Below are positions 8,914 through 18,208 of a DNA stretch of 64,000 nt, one piece after another. The notes below the pieces were generated by a model. The model saw only the letters and a program-made list of their open reading frames with translations. It made no database searches and was not told the DNA's origin. Position numbers and translations under genes: made by a program. The stretch is from contig NZ_OY781381.1 in the NCBI RefSeq assembly GCF_963676665.1, forward strand, positions 1 to 64,000, in the 5' to 3' direction. Each line of letters starts with the position of its first letter. Positions within the stretch are counted from its first letter, which is position 1. Origin of the DNA: an uncultured Tolumonas sp. GTDB lineage: Bacteria > Pseudomonadota > Gammaproteobacteria > Enterobacterales > Aeromonadaceae.

Positions 8914-9420
8914 TTATATAAGAAAATAGCCTAACAGCTGCATCACCGCCAACCCAAATACGCCCGCCAACACATCATCAACCATGATGCCTAAACCGCC
9001 TTTAACGTAGCGGTCTAACCAACGGATCGGCCATGGTTTGATGATGTCAAAAAAGCGAAAGATCAGGAAACCAGCCAGTAACCAGAGCAACCCTTTGGGA
9101 GCAGCGATCATGGTGATCCAAAAACCGACAAACTCATCCCAGACAATAGAGCCATGATCATCTTGCCCAATCGCTTTGGTCGCTGACTGACAGATCCAGA
9201 TGCCGGCAACTGCAGCCACAACGGTGACCGCAATATAAACGGATAACGGCAGATAGCTCATCAGCCAATAAAATGGGATCGCAGCGAGGGTGCCGAAAGT
9301 GCCTGGGGCAAACGGCGATAAACCCGAACCAAAACCAGTGGCCAACCAATGCAGCGGGTTACGCCAATTTAAGCGCTCTAACGCATCACGGCTCTTATGA
9401 TGTTTTTCCAGTTTCGCCAT
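8914..9420 (-). CDS. pgpA: Phosphatidylglycerophosphatase A
   Basis: 168 residues from the ATG at 9420 (GGGAG nine bases upstream). That start overlaps the end of thiL by 26 bases, the same arrangement as in Escherichia coli; a longer in-frame start at 9513 would lie deeper inside thiL. The inner-membrane enzyme dephosphorylates phosphatidylglycerophosphate to phosphatidylglycerol. The PgpA pattern is evident: GFGSGLSPFAPGTFGTLAA near the N-terminus, HGSIVWDEFVGFW in the middle, RFFDIIKPWPIRWLD, and GIMVDDVLAGV near the end, interleaved with four hydrophobic segments. It is last gene of the rib-nusB-thiL-pgpA group and is convergent with fimT, only two bases apart. Confidence 0.95.
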   Translation of the reverse strand: MAKLEKHHKSRDALERLNWRNPLHWLATGFGSGLSPFAPGTFGTLAAIPFYWLMSYLPLSVYIAVTVVAAVAGIWICQSATKAIGQDDHGSIVWDEFVGFWITMIAAPKGLLWLLAGFLIFRFFDIIKPWPIRWLDRYVKGGLGIMVDDVLAGVFGLAVMQLLGYFLI

Positions 9421-10381
9421 GGTGAAAATGCTCCCAACCATTGATATGTAATTCAACCGAGTTGCCGTGATGATACCAGAATATTTTCGGAGCGCCGGTG
9501 ATGATAGTGCCAATCCGAGTTAATGGCAGATCCAGTGTTTCCGCTAAGTTCTGGATTGTATTTTCCTGCTCTGGTGGTGCGGTAAAACACAATTCATAAT
9601 CATCCCCTCCGCCCAAGGCCAGTTGCAACGCTTGTTCAGGCGTTACACTTTGATTAACAGCGAGATCAATTGGCAGATCAGTTAATTCGATTTTTGCCGC
9701 TACATTCGATGCGCGCAGGATGTGCATCAAATCACCAGCAAGGCCATCCGACAGATCAAGCGCACTGCTGGCTATATCACGCAAAGCCAGCCCTAGTTCG
9801 CAACGTGGTTGTGGATATTCCATTCTGAGCTGACACGGCCTTAGAGCCTCTGCATCGATAGACAAATAATGTAAGCGTTGTTGCACTGCCAAGGCAGCAG
9901 CACCTAAGCGACCACTGACATAAATCTGATCGTCGACTTTGGCACCTGAACGCCGTAAAGCTTGGGTTGCAGGCACCGATCCTTTAATAGATACCGTAAT
10001 GGAAAGTGGTCCGCGAGTGGTGTCACCGCCAATGAGTGATACATGATGTTGTGCAGCCAAGGCATGAAAGCCTTGCGCAAAACCAGCCAACCAATGTTCA
10101 TCGGTATTCGGCAGTGTGAGCGCCAGTGAAACCCAGCGTGGTTGCGCACCCATGGCTGCCAGATCAGAAAGGTTAACTGCCAGCACTTTATGCCCTAATG
10201 CGACCGGATCAACATCAGCAAAAAAATGCACGCCACTGACCAGCGTATCGGTACTGACCGCCAGACATTCACCAGCCGGAACATTGAGCAACGCACAATC
10301 ATCACCGATGCCTAATTCCACATCGGCACGTGCCGCAACCTGAGCAGCAAAATAATGTTGGATCAGTTCGAATTCACCCAC
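9395..10381 (-). CDS. thiL: Thiamine-monophosphate kinase
   Basis: 328 residues, starting at a GTG (10381) preceded by AAGGGAA; the first residues GEFELIQHYF align with the start of known ThiL proteins, and no ATG lies upstream in a suitable place. It phosphorylates thiamine phosphate to thiamine diphosphate with ATP. The PurM-like fold motifs are visible: LGIGDDCALL (metal/ATP loop), STDTLVSGVHF, HKVLAVNLSDLAAMGA, IGGDTTRGP, SSALDLSDGLAGDL and GGGDDYELCF. It lies after nusB with a terminator-like hairpin between them, then runs into pgpA by overlap. This nusB-thiL-pgpA order is widely conserved in gammaproteobacteria. Confidence 0.96.
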   Translation of the reverse strand: MGEFELIQHYFAAQVAARADVELGIGDDCALLNVPAGECLAVSTDTLVSGVHFFADVDPVALGHKVLAVNLSDLAAMGAQPRWVSLALTLPNTDEHWLAGFAQGFHALAAQHHVSLIGGDTTRGPLSITVSIKGSVPATQALRRSGAKVDDQIYVSGRLGAAALAVQQRLHYLSIDAEALRPCQLRMEYPQPRCELGLALRDIASSALDLSDGLAGDLMHILRASNVAAKIELTDLPIDLAVNQSVTPEQALQLALGGGDDYELCFTAPPEQENTIQNLAETLDLPLTRIGTIITGAPKIFWYHHGNSVELHINGWEHFHHGETGKTS

Positions 10382-10403
10382 GAAATGGTTCCCTTTCGGC
10401 TAA

Positions 10404-10446
10404 CAAAAATCCCCGTTCCTTCTGTAGAAAAAACGGGGATTTTTTA
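10404..10446 (-). terminator. Terminator-like hairpin between nusB and thiL
   Basis: The arms aaatccccgtt and aacggggatttttt flank a loop of about 15 bases, with A/T tracts on both sides. It would work on the minus strand after nusB. thiL starts only 23 bases further on, so it may act as an attenuator that lowers thiL-pgpA expression relative to the rib-nusB part rather than as a complete stop. Confidence 0.75.
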
Positions 10447-10475
10447 TCGCATAAAACGGTAACTGCAAACAGTGA

Positions 10476-10892
10476 TTACTGACGCAGGCCCATCTGTTTG
10501 ACGACTTTATCTAATACGCCATTCACAAATTTATGGCTGTCATCGGTTGCAAAAGATTTTGCCAACTCAATCGCTTCGTTGATAACGACCTTGTATGGCA
10601 CATCTTTGCAATAGGTCAGCTCATAACAAGCCAGACGCAATACACCTTTATCAATCTGATCCAGATCGTCGAGTTTACGCGACAGGAACGGTGAGAAAGT
10701 CGCATCCAGATTGGTGACATTAGTAGCAACGCCAGTCAACAACAGCTCAAAATAAGGCATATCAACACCTTTCGTTGGCTGTTCTAATTTGAACTGTTCA
10801 ACGATATCGGCCACGTTGTCTTTAGCCAGTTGCCACTGATAAATTGCTTGCAGGGCAAGATGGCGCGCCTTACGGCGTTCAGCAGGTTTCAA
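10476..10892 (-). CDS. nusB: Transcription antitermination factor NusB
   Basis: 138 residues. This all-helical factor binds boxA RNA with S10 (NusE) in rRNA antitermination. The N-terminus [24 protein letters not shown] and the C-terminal [34 protein letters not shown] are diagnostic of NusB; length matches the family (about 140). It follows ribH by 13 bases and keeps the classic ribH-nusB pairing. It is the last gene before the hairpin that separates it from thiL. Confidence 0.97.
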   Translation of the reverse strand: MKPAERRKARHLALQAIYQWQLAKDNVADIVEQFKLEQPTKGVDMPYFELLLTGVATNVTNLDATFSPFLSRKLDDLDQIDKGVLRLACYELTYCKDVPYKVVINEAIELAKSFATDDSHKFVNGVLDKVVKQMGLRQ

Positions 10893-10905
10893 TCTCTTTC
10901 TCCTA

Positions 10906-11376
10906 TCATGCGCCCAGAGCGTTCATGACATTAATCATTTCTAAAGTACTCAGTGCAGCTTCCACACCTTTGTTACCAGCTTTTGTGCCAGCGCGTTCAA
11001 TGGCCTGCTCGATGTTTTCTGTGGTCAACACACCAAACGCCACCGGAATTTCTGATTCCAGTGAAACCTGCGCCAGACCTTTAGCACATTCGCCAGACAC
11101 ATATTCAAAGTGAGCAGTACCACCACGGATCACACAACCTAGCGCAACAATCCCATCGAATTGTTTGCTTTTAGCCAGACGTTTCGCCGCCAGCGGCAGT
11201 TCAACTGCACCTGGTACTTTAACTAAAGTGATGTTTTCGTCAGCGATTTGGCCCTGACGCTTCAGCGTATCCAGTGCGCCCTCTACCAGACGGTCGTTAA
11301 TGAAACTGTTAAAGCGAGACACTACGATCGCTACTTTGGCTTGTGGAGCCGGGATAACGCCTTCAATCACTTTCAT
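10906..11376 (-). CDS. ribH: 6,7-dimethyl-8-ribityllumazine synthase
   Basis: 156 residues. It condenses 5-amino-6-ribitylaminouracil with dihydroxybutanone phosphate (the RibB product) to give lumazine, usually as a 60-mer shell. Seen: [23 protein letters not shown] at the N-terminus, the substrate loop [39 protein letters not shown] with the catalytic histidine region, and the closing [30 protein letters not shown] precedes the ATG. It is preceded by ribBX and followed by nusB. Confidence 0.97.
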   Translation of the reverse strand: MKVIEGVIPAPQAKVAIVVSRFNSFINDRLVEGALDTLKRQGQIADENITLVKVPGAVELPLAAKRLAKSKQFDGIVALGCVIRGGTAHFEYVSGECAKGLAQVSLESEIPVAFGVLTTENIEQAIERAGTKAGNKGVEAALSTLEMINVMNALGA

Positions 11377-11467
11377 GGGTAATCCTATAATTTGTTATGT
11401 CAAATACACAAAACTTGTCAATTCTAGCACATGTGGCGCATGACCAAAACATGCACGGTGATACCAA

Positions 11468-12574
11468 TTATTCGCTGATATATTCCACAACTTCTAAACC
11501 AAAGCCGGACAGCACGTAACGCTTTGGTGAACTCAACAGACGCATCTGTTTGACCCCCATCGCTTTCAGGATCTGCGAACCAACACCAACCCGACGGGAC
11601 GCCGATTTTGGCTTACAAATTTCGGTAGACTGACCCGCATCGACTGCGGCGTAATGATCAATTCGGGCCAACAGATCTTGCTGACTATTCTCATGACCGA
11701 TGATCACCAGAATTCCACCTTCATCATTGATGCGGCTCATGGCTTTATCAAGTGGCCAGCTACGCAGATCACCGCGTTGGCTGTTGAGTACATCATTGAG
11801 GTAATCATGCAAATGCACACGCACCAACACCGGCTTAGTCGGATCTTGTTGCGGTTTGCTCAGCGCAAAATGCACCTGATTGTCGATGGTATCGCGGAAG
11901 GTCGTCAGTTCAAAATCACCGTATTCGGTTGGCATGTGACACTGCGATACTTTCTGGATCGTCGTTTCATGCTGATTACGATATTCGATCAGTTCCGCAA
12001 TCGTACCCAGTTTCAAGCCATGCTCTGCCGCGAAAACTTCCAAGTCTGGACGGCGCGCCATGGTGCCGTCTTCATTCAGGATCTCCACGATCACTGCAGC
12101 CGGTTCCAGCCCTGCCAGACGAGCTAGATCACAACCAGCTTCAGTGTGGCCGTTACGGGTCAACACACCACCATCTTGTGCCATCAATGGGAAGATATGG
12201 CCTGGTTGCACAACATCACTGGGTTTGGCATCTGGAGCTACCGCTGCTTGCACAGTGCGCGCACGATCGGCAGCTGAAATACCAGTGGTAACACCTTCTG
12301 CCGCTTCGATAGAGACTGTGAAGTTGGTTGAGAATTGTGCTTCGTTTTTATCCACCATCAATGGCAGATTGAGTTGTTTGCAACGCGCTTTAGACAAAGT
12401 CAGACAGATCAACCCACGACCGTATTTGGCCATGAAATTGATATCTTCCGGGCGCACCATTGAGGCCGCCATCAGAATATCGCCTTCATTTTCACGATCT
12501 TCGTCATCCATCAGAATGACCATTTTACCCTGACGAAAATCTTCAATAATTTCTTCAATTTTACTGATAGCCAT
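11468..12574 (-). CDS. ribBX: 3,4-dihydroxy-2-butanone 4-phosphate synthase fused to a degenerate RibA-like domain (RibBX)
   Basis: 368 residues. Residues 1 to ~200 are a complete RibB domain: [13 protein letters not shown] (acidic metal loop), [51 protein letters not shown]. It makes the four-carbon unit of riboflavin from ribulose 5-phosphate. Residues ~205-368 resemble GTP cyclohydrolase II in layout, but the zinc-cysteine block that follows VRVH in RibA is replaced by [18 protein letters not shown] with no cysteine, and the HRQEGRGIGL-type catalytic loop is replaced by [11 protein letters not shown]. It is commonly annotated ribBA, but it should not have RibA activity; a separate ribA is expected elsewhere. 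SD AAGGAT lies eight bases upstream. Only 38 bases separate it from ribE, too few for an FMN riboswitch. Confidence 0.93.
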   Translation of the reverse strand: MAISKIEEIIEDFRQGKMVILMDDEDRENEGDILMAASMVRPEDINFMAKYGRGLICLTLSKARCKQLNLPLMVDKNEAQFSTNFTVSIEAAEGVTTGISAADRARTVQAAVAPDAKPSDVVQPGHIFPLMAQDGGVLTRNGHTEAGCDLARLAGLEPAAVIVEILNEDGTMARRPDLEVFAAEHGLKLGTIAELIEYRNQHETTIQKVSQCHMPTEYGDFELTTFRDTIDNQVHFALSKPQQDPTKPVLVRVHLHDYLNDVLNSQRGDLRSWPLDKAMSRINDEGGILVIIGHENSQQDLLARIDHYAAVDAGQSTEICKPKSASRRVGVGSQILKAMGVKQMRLLSSPKRYVLSGFGLEVVEYISE

Positions 12575-12612
12575 GACTTATCCTTCATCTGTTTGCACAG
12601 AAAATCGGTCTG

Positions 12613-13272
12613 TTAGCGTAGAAAACCGTTTCTAGCCAACATTTCCATCGTGATATTGCTCTGTGATGATTGCGCAGCTTTATCGCCGAGCAACAACCGT
12701 TCCAGATAACGAGCAATCACATCCACTTCTAAATTTACTTTCACGCCAGTCTGCCAATCGAGCACGGTCGTTTCTGCGCTGGTGTGCGGCACGATGGTCA
12801 GTTTAAACCGAGCACCATCGACGGCATTGACAGTCAAACTAATACCGTCCACGGTAATTGAGCCTTTTTCGGCAATGTATTTGGCCAGTTCATCCGGCGC
12901 TTTGATCCAATACTCTTTGGCACGCCCCAGCTGATGCACGGAAACAATTTCACCAACACCATCGACATGGCCAGAAACCAGATGCCCACCTAAACGAGTA
13001 TCGGGTGTTAACGCGCGCTCCAGATTGACTTTTTGTCCGGCCTGATAGTGTGCGAAGCTACTACGTTGTAAGGTTTCTAACGACAAATCAGCGACATAAC
13101 CATCAACGGTTAATTGTACAACCGTCAGACACACACCATTAGTAGCAATAGAATCACCCAGCTTCACATCAGAAAGATCCAGCTTGCCGCTTTTCACCCG
13201 AACAGAAACATCTTCACCTTTCGGTTGTAATGCCGCCAGTGTCCCGACCGCTTCAATAATTCCGGTAAACAT
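12613..13272 (-). CDS. ribE: Riboflavin synthase alpha subunit
   Basis: 219 residues. It dismutates two lumazine molecules to riboflavin and a pyrimidine that is recycled. Two lumazine-binding repeats are visible: MFTGIIEAVGTL...DSIATNGVCLTV...NLERAL in residues 1-97, and GGHLVSGHVDGVGEIV...GSITVDGISLTVNAV...VNLEVDVIARYLERLL in the second half. The C-terminal ~20 residues form the trimerisation helix region. The start follows the ribD stop by two bases, so translation is probably coupled. The E. coli homologue is called ribC (formerly ribE), so symbol usage varies. Confidence 0.97.
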   Translation of the reverse strand: MFTGIIEAVGTLAALQPKGEDVSVRVKSGKLDLSDVKLGDSIATNGVCLTVVQLTVDGYVADLSLETLQRSSFAHYQAGQKVNLERALTPDTRLGGHLVSGHVDGVGEIVSVHQLGRAKEYWIKAPDELAKYIAEKGSITVDGISLTVNAVDGARFKLTIVPHTSAETTVLDWQTGVKVNLEVDVIARYLERLLLGDKAAQSSQSNITMEMLARNGFLR

Positions 13273-13274
13273 CG

Positions 13275-14393
13275 TTATTCCTTATGCGGGCGCAAGATCA
13301 AACGCAGATCCTCGCCGACTTTACGTACATCTTGCCAATGCCAGTCAGCAACTTCCGACATATGTTGAAATTCGGGTAGATTCACCAAACCACGGGCAGG
13401 AGTCCCCATCAATTTAGGGGCCAGATAAACAATTAATTCATCAACCAAACCAGCACTAAGTAAAGCACCGGCAAGTGTCGCGCCCGCTTCAACCCAAATA
13501 TCGTTAATATTGCGCTGCGCCAGAGTTTGTAACAAATGCAGCAGATCCAATTTACCGTTTTCCGTTAATGGCGTGATCAATTGCTGAACCGACTCAGGCC
13601 ATTGGCACTGCGCCTGCTGACGGGCGAGCCACACATCACCTGCAATGGTAAATAGTTTCGCATCCGGCGTAATACGTTGTTGTGAATCGATCACCACACG
13701 AATGGGCTGGCGTATCTGCTCTTCAGCATAATGAGTTTGAACAGATGGCGGGAGTTGTGCCCAACGCACATTCAGCGACGGATCATCAACCAGCACTGTA
13801 TCCGCACCGGTCAGGATCGCGCTACTCTGCGCCCGCCAGCGTTGCACATCAGCACGCGCCTCGGGTGACGTGATCCACTGACTCTGCCCATTCGCCAGTG
13901 CCGTGCGACCATCAAGGCTTGCTGCCATTTTCAAACGTACATACGGCAAACCATGCCGCATGCGTTTGATGAAACCAAGGTTTAACGCTTCCGCCTGCGT
14001 TTGCAGTAAACCAACTTGTACTTCAATTCCCGCATCCGCTAAACGACGCATACCGCGACCAGATACCTGCGGATTCGGATCTTCCATTGAAGCAACAACA
14101 CGAGCCACACCCGCATTCACTAACGCATCGGCACAAGGTGGTGTACGCCCAAAATGCGAACAAGGTTCAAGAGTGACATAGGCCGTAGCGCCTTTGGCCT
14201 TCTCGCCCGCCATTCGCAGCGCATGTACTTCCGCATGCGGTTCACCAGCTCGCAGATGAAAACCTTCCCCAACAATCTGGCCAGCAGCCACGATCACACA
14301 ACCCACATTCGGGTTCGGGGAAGTAGTAAAGCGACCTTGCTCTGCTAATTGCAGAGCTCGGCTCATGTAGCGATGATCTTCGGCAGAAAACAC
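13275..14393 (-). CDS. ribD: Bifunctional riboflavin deaminase/reductase RibD
   Basis: 372 residues. It starts at a GTG that directly abuts the nrdR stop codon, with GGAG in the end of nrdR. The N-terminal deaminase domain carries the zinc ligands in GEPHAEVHAL and in PCSHFGRTPPCADAL; it removes the amino group of the pyrimidine from GTP cyclohydrolase II. The C-terminal reductase domain begins near RLKMAASLDGRTALANGQSQWI and reduces the ribosyl side chain with NADPH (GADTVLVDDPSLNVR, WVEAGATLAGALL). Full length for the family. It is second gene of the nrdR-rib operon. Confidence 0.97.
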   Translation of the reverse strand: MFSAEDHRYMSRALQLAEQGRFTTSPNPNVGCVIVAAGQIVGEGFHLRAGEPHAEVHALRMAGEKAKGATAYVTLEPCSHFGRTPPCADALVNAGVARVVASMEDPNPQVSGRGMRRLADAGIEVQVGLLQTQAEALNLGFIKRMRHGLPYVRLKMAASLDGRTALANGQSQWITSPEARADVQRWRAQSSAILTGADTVLVDDPSLNVRWAQLPPSVQTHYAEEQIRQPIRVVIDSQQRITPDAKLFTIAGDVWLARQQAQCQWPESVQQLITPLTENGKLDLLHLLQTLAQRNINDIWVEAGATLAGALLSAGLVDELIVYLAPKLMGTPARGLVNLPEFQHMSEVADWHWQDVRKVGEDLRLILRPHKE

Positions 14394-14843
14394 TTATTTC
14401 TCCAGACGTGCGATCTCTTCACCAAATTCACGGATATCTTCAAAACTGCGATACACAGATGCAAAACGGATATAAGCCACTTTATCCAGCTGCTTTAATT
14501 CTTCCATCACCAGATTACCAATGATCTTGGTCATGATTTCCCGTTCACCGGTCGCTCGCAGATTCGATTTGATCCGATTAATACTTTGCTCAATCAGTTC
14601 AGTACTTACCGGGCGTTTTTCCAACGCGCGTTGAATACCGTTACGCAATTTATCTTCATTAAATGGTTCACGAACGCCATTACTTTTGATCACCCGAGGC
14701 ATCACTAATTCTGCCATTTCAAAGGTGGTAAAGCGTTCGTGACACACCAGACATTCTCGACGACGACGCACCTGATGCCCATCCGCCACAAGGCGTGAGT
14801 CAATGACTTTCGTATCATCGGCATTACAAAATGGACAATGCAT
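14394..14843 (-). CDS. nrdR: Transcriptional repressor NrdR
   Basis: 149 residues. It represses ribonucleotide reductase genes in response to ATP/dATP. The zinc ribbon is MHCPFC...[11 protein letters not shown] with cysteines at 3, 6, 31 and 34, followed by an ATP-cone domain ([29 protein letters not shown]). It is first gene of the riboflavin operon, a common position in gammaproteobacteria. The upstream gap to 15009 must contain its promoter and that of the divergent PilZ-like gene. Confidence 0.97.
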   Translation of the reverse strand: MHCPFCNADDTKVIDSRLVADGHQVRRRRECLVCHERFTTFEMAELVMPRVIKSNGVREPFNEDKLRNGIQRALEKRPVSTELIEQSINRIKSNLRATGEREIMTKIIGNLVMEELKQLDKVAYIRFASVYRSFEDIREFGEEIARLEK

Positions 14844-15008
14844 CTATGCTAAATCCTGAAATCTGTCGATTTTGTCAGTCTATCAGAGATCACGCAAAGG
14901 CCAATATTTTCAGCACTAAACAACGATTCTTTACTGCATGACAGGGATAGACAAACTGTTTAATATTCATACAAATAGTGCAGTGGGAATAGTCAGGGTC
15001 GAATTCAG

Positions 15009-15635
15009 ATGAAAAGAGATAATCATCTTTCTGATCAAGAGCTGGATATGCTGCTTAATTTTCCTGAACCGGTAAATACAAATCAGCCAGATGACGACTA
15101 TCAAATAGCGTTAAATAACAGCCAGCTGATTGCCTTATTAAATAAAGCTAACAGCTTATTTATTGAAGCTAATTTTGGGCGACACAATCTGCGTTTTCCG
15201 CTCTATCTTGCTCATGACATGCCAGATGTAATTACACCGCGTCTTGGAATTCCCGAGATATACGAACATGCCACTGCTGGGCAACGGCTTTGGCGATTAG
15301 ACAACCCAACCGATTTAGAATTACTAAACAACAACGGTGAAAAATTGCCGTTTGAGATTATCAATATCTCGGTCAGCGGGTTACTCATTCGAGATCATAT
15401 GCTGACGTTGAATTTGGGAGAACGTTTTGACGGGATACTTTCTGGTTTCGGGATTTCCATTCCACTAACCGGAGTCATTGTCAGAAGTAAAAAGCGGAAA
15501 AATAAATCTAAGGAATGGGCCATTCGATTAACACTAAATCCTAATGTGCATGAAAAATTGCAGGAATATATTTATCAGCAACATCAAGATAAATACCCCA
15601 CAACGGATATAACCTCTGATGTAGAAAGCCCATAA
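15009..15635 (+). CDS. Uncharacterised protein with a PilZ-like domain
   Basis: 208 residues with no signal peptide or membrane segment. The N-terminal ~95 residues are unrecognised and acidic. From about residue 95, RLWRLDNPTDLELLNNNGEKL, then EIINISVSGLLIRD and a strand-rich end (GERFDGILSGFGISIPLTGVIVRSKKR, EWAIRLTLNP) has the layout of a PilZ cyclic di-GMP binding domain: an Arg-rich entry (RLWR) and an N-x-S-x-x-G motif where the usual pattern is D-x-S-x-x-G. The match is by eye only, and the Asp-to-Asn change and imperfect RxxxR leave nucleotide binding uncertain. It stands alone, with a terminator right behind it. Confidence 0.75.
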   Translation: MKRDNHLSDQELDMLLNFPEPVNTNQPDDDYQIALNNSQLIALLNKANSLFIEANFGRHNLRFPLYLAHDMPDVITPRLGIPEIYEHATAGQRLWRLDNPTDLELLNNNGEKLPFEIINISVSGLLIRDHMLTLNLGERFDGILSGFGISIPLTGVIVRSKKRKNKSKEWAIRLTLNPNVHEKLQEYIYQQHQDKYPTTDITSDVESP

Positions 15636-15668
15636 AAAAACAGCCGGCACATGGCCGACTGTTTTTAA
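15632..15668. terminator. Bidirectional terminator between the PilZ-like gene and glyA
   Basis: The arms aaacagccggc and gccgactgttt, with loop acatg and one mismatch, have an A-tract on the left and a T-tract on the right. It serves two convergent genes. Confidence 0.8.
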
Positions 15669-15684
15669 CATACGCAAATATTGA

Positions 15685-16938
15685 TTATGCGTATACTGGC
15701 AAGCGTTTACAGATATCCAGCACTTTCGCGCGGGTAGCCGCAATTACCGCTTCGTCAGTTGGTTTGTCCAGCACGTCACAGATCCAGCCAGCCAACTCTT
15801 TCGCTTCCGCTTCTTTAAAGCCACGACGAGTGATAGATGGTGAACCGATACGGATACCAGAGGTTACGAATGGTGAACGTGGGTCGTTTGGTACTGCGTT
15901 TTTGTTCACAGTAATGTTTGCCAGACCCAGCGCTGCATCCGCTTCTTTACCAGTCAGTTCACGATCAGTGAAATCAACCAGGAACAGGTGATTTTCAGTA
16001 CCGCCAGACACGATCTTGTAACCACGTGCCAGGAACACTTCTACCATTGCTTTCGAGTTTTTCACTACTTGCTGTTGGTAAGCTTTGAATTCTGGTTCCA
16101 TCGCTTCTTTGAATGCTACCGCTTTACCAGCAATAACATGCATCAGCGGGCCGCCCTGTGAACCAGGGAACACAGCAGAATTCAGTTTTTTGTGCAGATC
16201 TTCATCATTCACAGAAGACAGGATCAGACCACCACGTGGGCCGGCCAGTGTCTTATGGGTAGTTGAAGTAACTACATGAGCATGTGGAACTGGGTTTGGA
16301 TAAACACCTGCAGCCACCAGACCAGCAACATGCGCCATATCAACAAACAGGTAAGCACCTACTTTGTCAGCGATTTCACGCATTTTTGCCCAATCAACAA
16401 CACCAGAGTAAGCAGAGAAGCCACCCAGTACCATTTTTGGTTTATGTTCCAGTGCCAGACGTTCCAGTTCGACGTAGTCGATTTTACCGGTCGCATCGAT
16501 ACCGTAAGGAATGATGTTATACAGTTTACCGGAGAAGTTAACTGGTGAACCGTGAGTCAGGTGACCACCGTGTGCCAGATTCATACCTAATACGGTATCA
16601 CCTGGTTTCAGCAGTGCCATATAAACAGCAGCGTTCGCTTGCGAACCAGAATGCGGCTGTACGTTCGCGTAAACAGCGCCAAACAGCGTCTTAGCGCGTT
16701 CAATGGCCAGGGTTTCTGTCTTATCAACAAACTCACAACCACCGTAGTAACGCTTACCAGGATAACCTTCAGCATATTTATTGGTTAACTGTGATCCCTG
16801 TGCTTGCATTACACGTGGGCTGGTGTAGTTTTCAGAAGCAATCAGCTCGATATGCTCTTCCTGACGCTGTGTTTCCTCCACAATTGAAGCCCACAGCTCC
16901 GGATCATAATCGGCGATGTTCATATCACGCTTCAGCAT
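15685..16938 (-). CDS. glyA: Serine hydroxymethyltransferase
   Basis: 417 residues, the same length as the E. coli enzyme. The PLP enzyme interconverts serine and glycine with tetrahydrofolate and supplies one-carbon units. Motifs: [84 protein letters not shown] (PLP lysine in THKT) and [20 protein letters not shown] lies ten bases before the first ATG; a second Met (M6) is a less likely start. It is a single-gene unit. I looked for a PurR box in the upstream region and did not find a clear one. Confidence 0.98.
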   Translation of the reverse strand: MLKRDMNIADYDPELWASIVEETQRQEEHIELIASENYTSPRVMQAQGSQLTNKYAEGYPGKRYYGGCEFVDKTETLAIERAKTLFGAVYANVQPHSGSQANAAVYMALLKPGDTVLGMNLAHGGHLTHGSPVNFSGKLYNIIPYGIDATGKIDYVELERLALEHKPKMVLGGFSAYSGVVDWAKMREIADKVGAYLFVDMAHVAGLVAAGVYPNPVPHAHVVTSTTHKTLAGPRGGLILSSVNDEDLHKKLNSAVFPGSQGGPLMHVIAGKAVAFKEAMEPEFKAYQQQVVKNSKAMVEVFLARGYKIVSGGTENHLFLVDFTDRELTGKEADAALGLANITVNKNAVPNDPRSPFVTSGIRIGSPSITRRGFKEAEAKELAGWICDVLDKPTDEAVIAATRAKVLDICKRLPVYA

Positions 16939-17251
16939 TATTAAGTGTCTCCTGACTCATGGCGTCATGTTAGGGTATTGTTATATTCTACCGCGCTTGC
17001 CAGTCAGGTGCATCAATAAACCGACTCTTTTTACAAAGTTACTGTTGCAGCATGGTTGTTTTTGTCGCGGATACGCCATTGGTCATTTTTTGCTGTTTTT
17101 CCAACGAAAATGCTGACAACGTACAAGAATCTACGGTAATCTTGCCAATTAGCATGAAAACCGCCTTAGCTCTGATGGTTTTTGCACACAAAAGAATCAG
17201 AGTTGAAGGAAAATGAAAAATCGCTGCATGTTTACTGAGGATAGCGACTCA
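16939..17251. other. Divergent intergenic region glyA / aroQ
   Basis: It must hold promoters for glyA (leftward) and aroQ-accBC (rightward). No convincing sigma70 pair, operator or RNA gene stands out. A possible longer aroQ start (ATG at 17213 behind GAAGGA) lies at its right end. Confidence 0.5.
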
Positions 17252-17710
17252 ATGACTGCAAAGTTCCGCATTTTAGTGCTTAACGGCCCGAACCTGAATC
17301 TGCTGGGGAAACGTGAACCCGGGATCTACGGTGCCGCAACACTGGACGATATTGTCAGCCGTTTGCAACAACTTGCCATGAATATGGATGTTGAACTGAC
17401 GCACAAACAATCTAACGCGGAATATGAACTGGTGGATACCATCCATCAGGCGATGGGAAAAATTGATTTTATCCTCATCAATCCGGCAGCTTTCACCCAC
17501 ACTAGCGTTGCAATCCGTGACGCTTTGTTAGGTGTGGCTATTCCGTTTATCGAAATTCATTTATCGAATGTTCATGCCCGTGAGCCCTTCCGTCATCACT
17601 CCTATTTGTCTGATGTGGCTAAAGGCGTGATATGTGGTTTAGGTGCTGATGGATATGAATTCGCACTTACCGCGGCCGTCCGTTATCTGGAACGGTCATC
17701 CCCTATTTGA
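17252..17710 (+). CDS. aroQ: Type II 3-dehydroquinate dehydratase
   Basis: 152 residues from [14 protein letters not shown], the start that fits the family length (about 145-152). A longer version from the ATG at 17213 has a better SD but adds 13 residues that I do not recognise in the family. It catalyses the third shikimate step, 3-dehydroquinate to 3-dehydroshikimate. Motifs: [19 protein letters not shown] (catalytic Tyr), [30 protein letters not shown], and [17 protein letters not shown] (catalytic His). It heads the aroQ-accB-accC group, an order conserved in many gammaproteobacteria. Confidence 0.95.
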   Translation: MTAKFRILVLNGPNLNLLGKREPGIYGAATLDDIVSRLQQLAMNMDVELTHKQSNAEYELVDTIHQAMGKIDFILINPAAFTHTSVAIRDALLGVAIPFIEIHLSNVHAREPFRHHSYLSDVAKGVICGLGADGYEFALTAAVRYLERSSPI

Positions 17711-17741
17711 ACAAGCAGAAGAAGTTGAACTGAGAATGCAA

Positions 17742-18197
17742 ATGGATATCCGTAAAATCAAAAAACTGATCGAGCTGGTTGAAGAATCCGGCATTGTTGA
17801 ACTGGAAATCACCGAAGGTGAAGAATCAGTTCGCATCAGCCGTGCAGTCAGCGGTCAGGCGGCACCTATGGTCAATTTTGCAGTACCACAGGCACCTCAA
17901 GCTGCAGTATCTGCTGTTGCTGCACCAGTAGCCAACGTTGTTGCAGCCCCAGAAGCAGTAAATGGCCAAACCATGCGTTCCCCAATGGTTGGTACTTTCT
18001 ACCGCTCTTCTGGCCCAGATGCGAAAGCATTTGTCGAAGTGGGTCAATCAGTAAAAGTGGGTGACCCACTGTGCATCGTTGAAGCAATGAAAATGATGAA
18101 CCAGATCCAGTCTGATAAAGCGGGTGTGGTGAAAAGCATTCTGGTTGAGAACGGCGACACCGTTGAATTTGATCAGCCTCTGTTTATCATCGAATAA
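17742..18197 (+). CDS. accB: Biotin carboxyl carrier protein of acetyl-CoA carboxylase
   Basis: 151 residues from [16 protein letters not shown], which matches the known AccB N-terminus; an ATG two codons upstream (17736) is equally possible, and longer in-frame extensions would overlap aroQ. A Pro/Ala-rich linker (about residues 40-75) joins the N-terminal part to the biotinyl domain, where EAMKMMNQ places the biotinylated lysine at residue 117. The protein carries carboxybiotin between AccC and the AccA/AccD transcarboxylase in the first step of fatty acid synthesis. It is 11 bases before accC. Confidence 0.96.
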   Translation: MDIRKIKKLIELVEESGIVELEITEGEESVRISRAVSGQAAPMVNFAVPQAPQAAVSAVAAPVANVVAAPEAVNGQTMRSPMVGTFYRSSGPDAKAFVEVGQSVKVGDPLCIVEAMKMMNQIQSDKAGVVKSILVENGDTVEFDQPLFIIE

Positions 18198-18208
18198 GAG
18201 AGCTTCTT

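Noticed and set aside
12575..12612. FMN riboswitch before ribBX
   Set aside because: Only 38 bases lie between ribE and ribBX, far less than an RFN element needs.
16939..17251. PurR operator before glyA
   Set aside because: No ACGCAAACGTTTNCNT-like site is visible.
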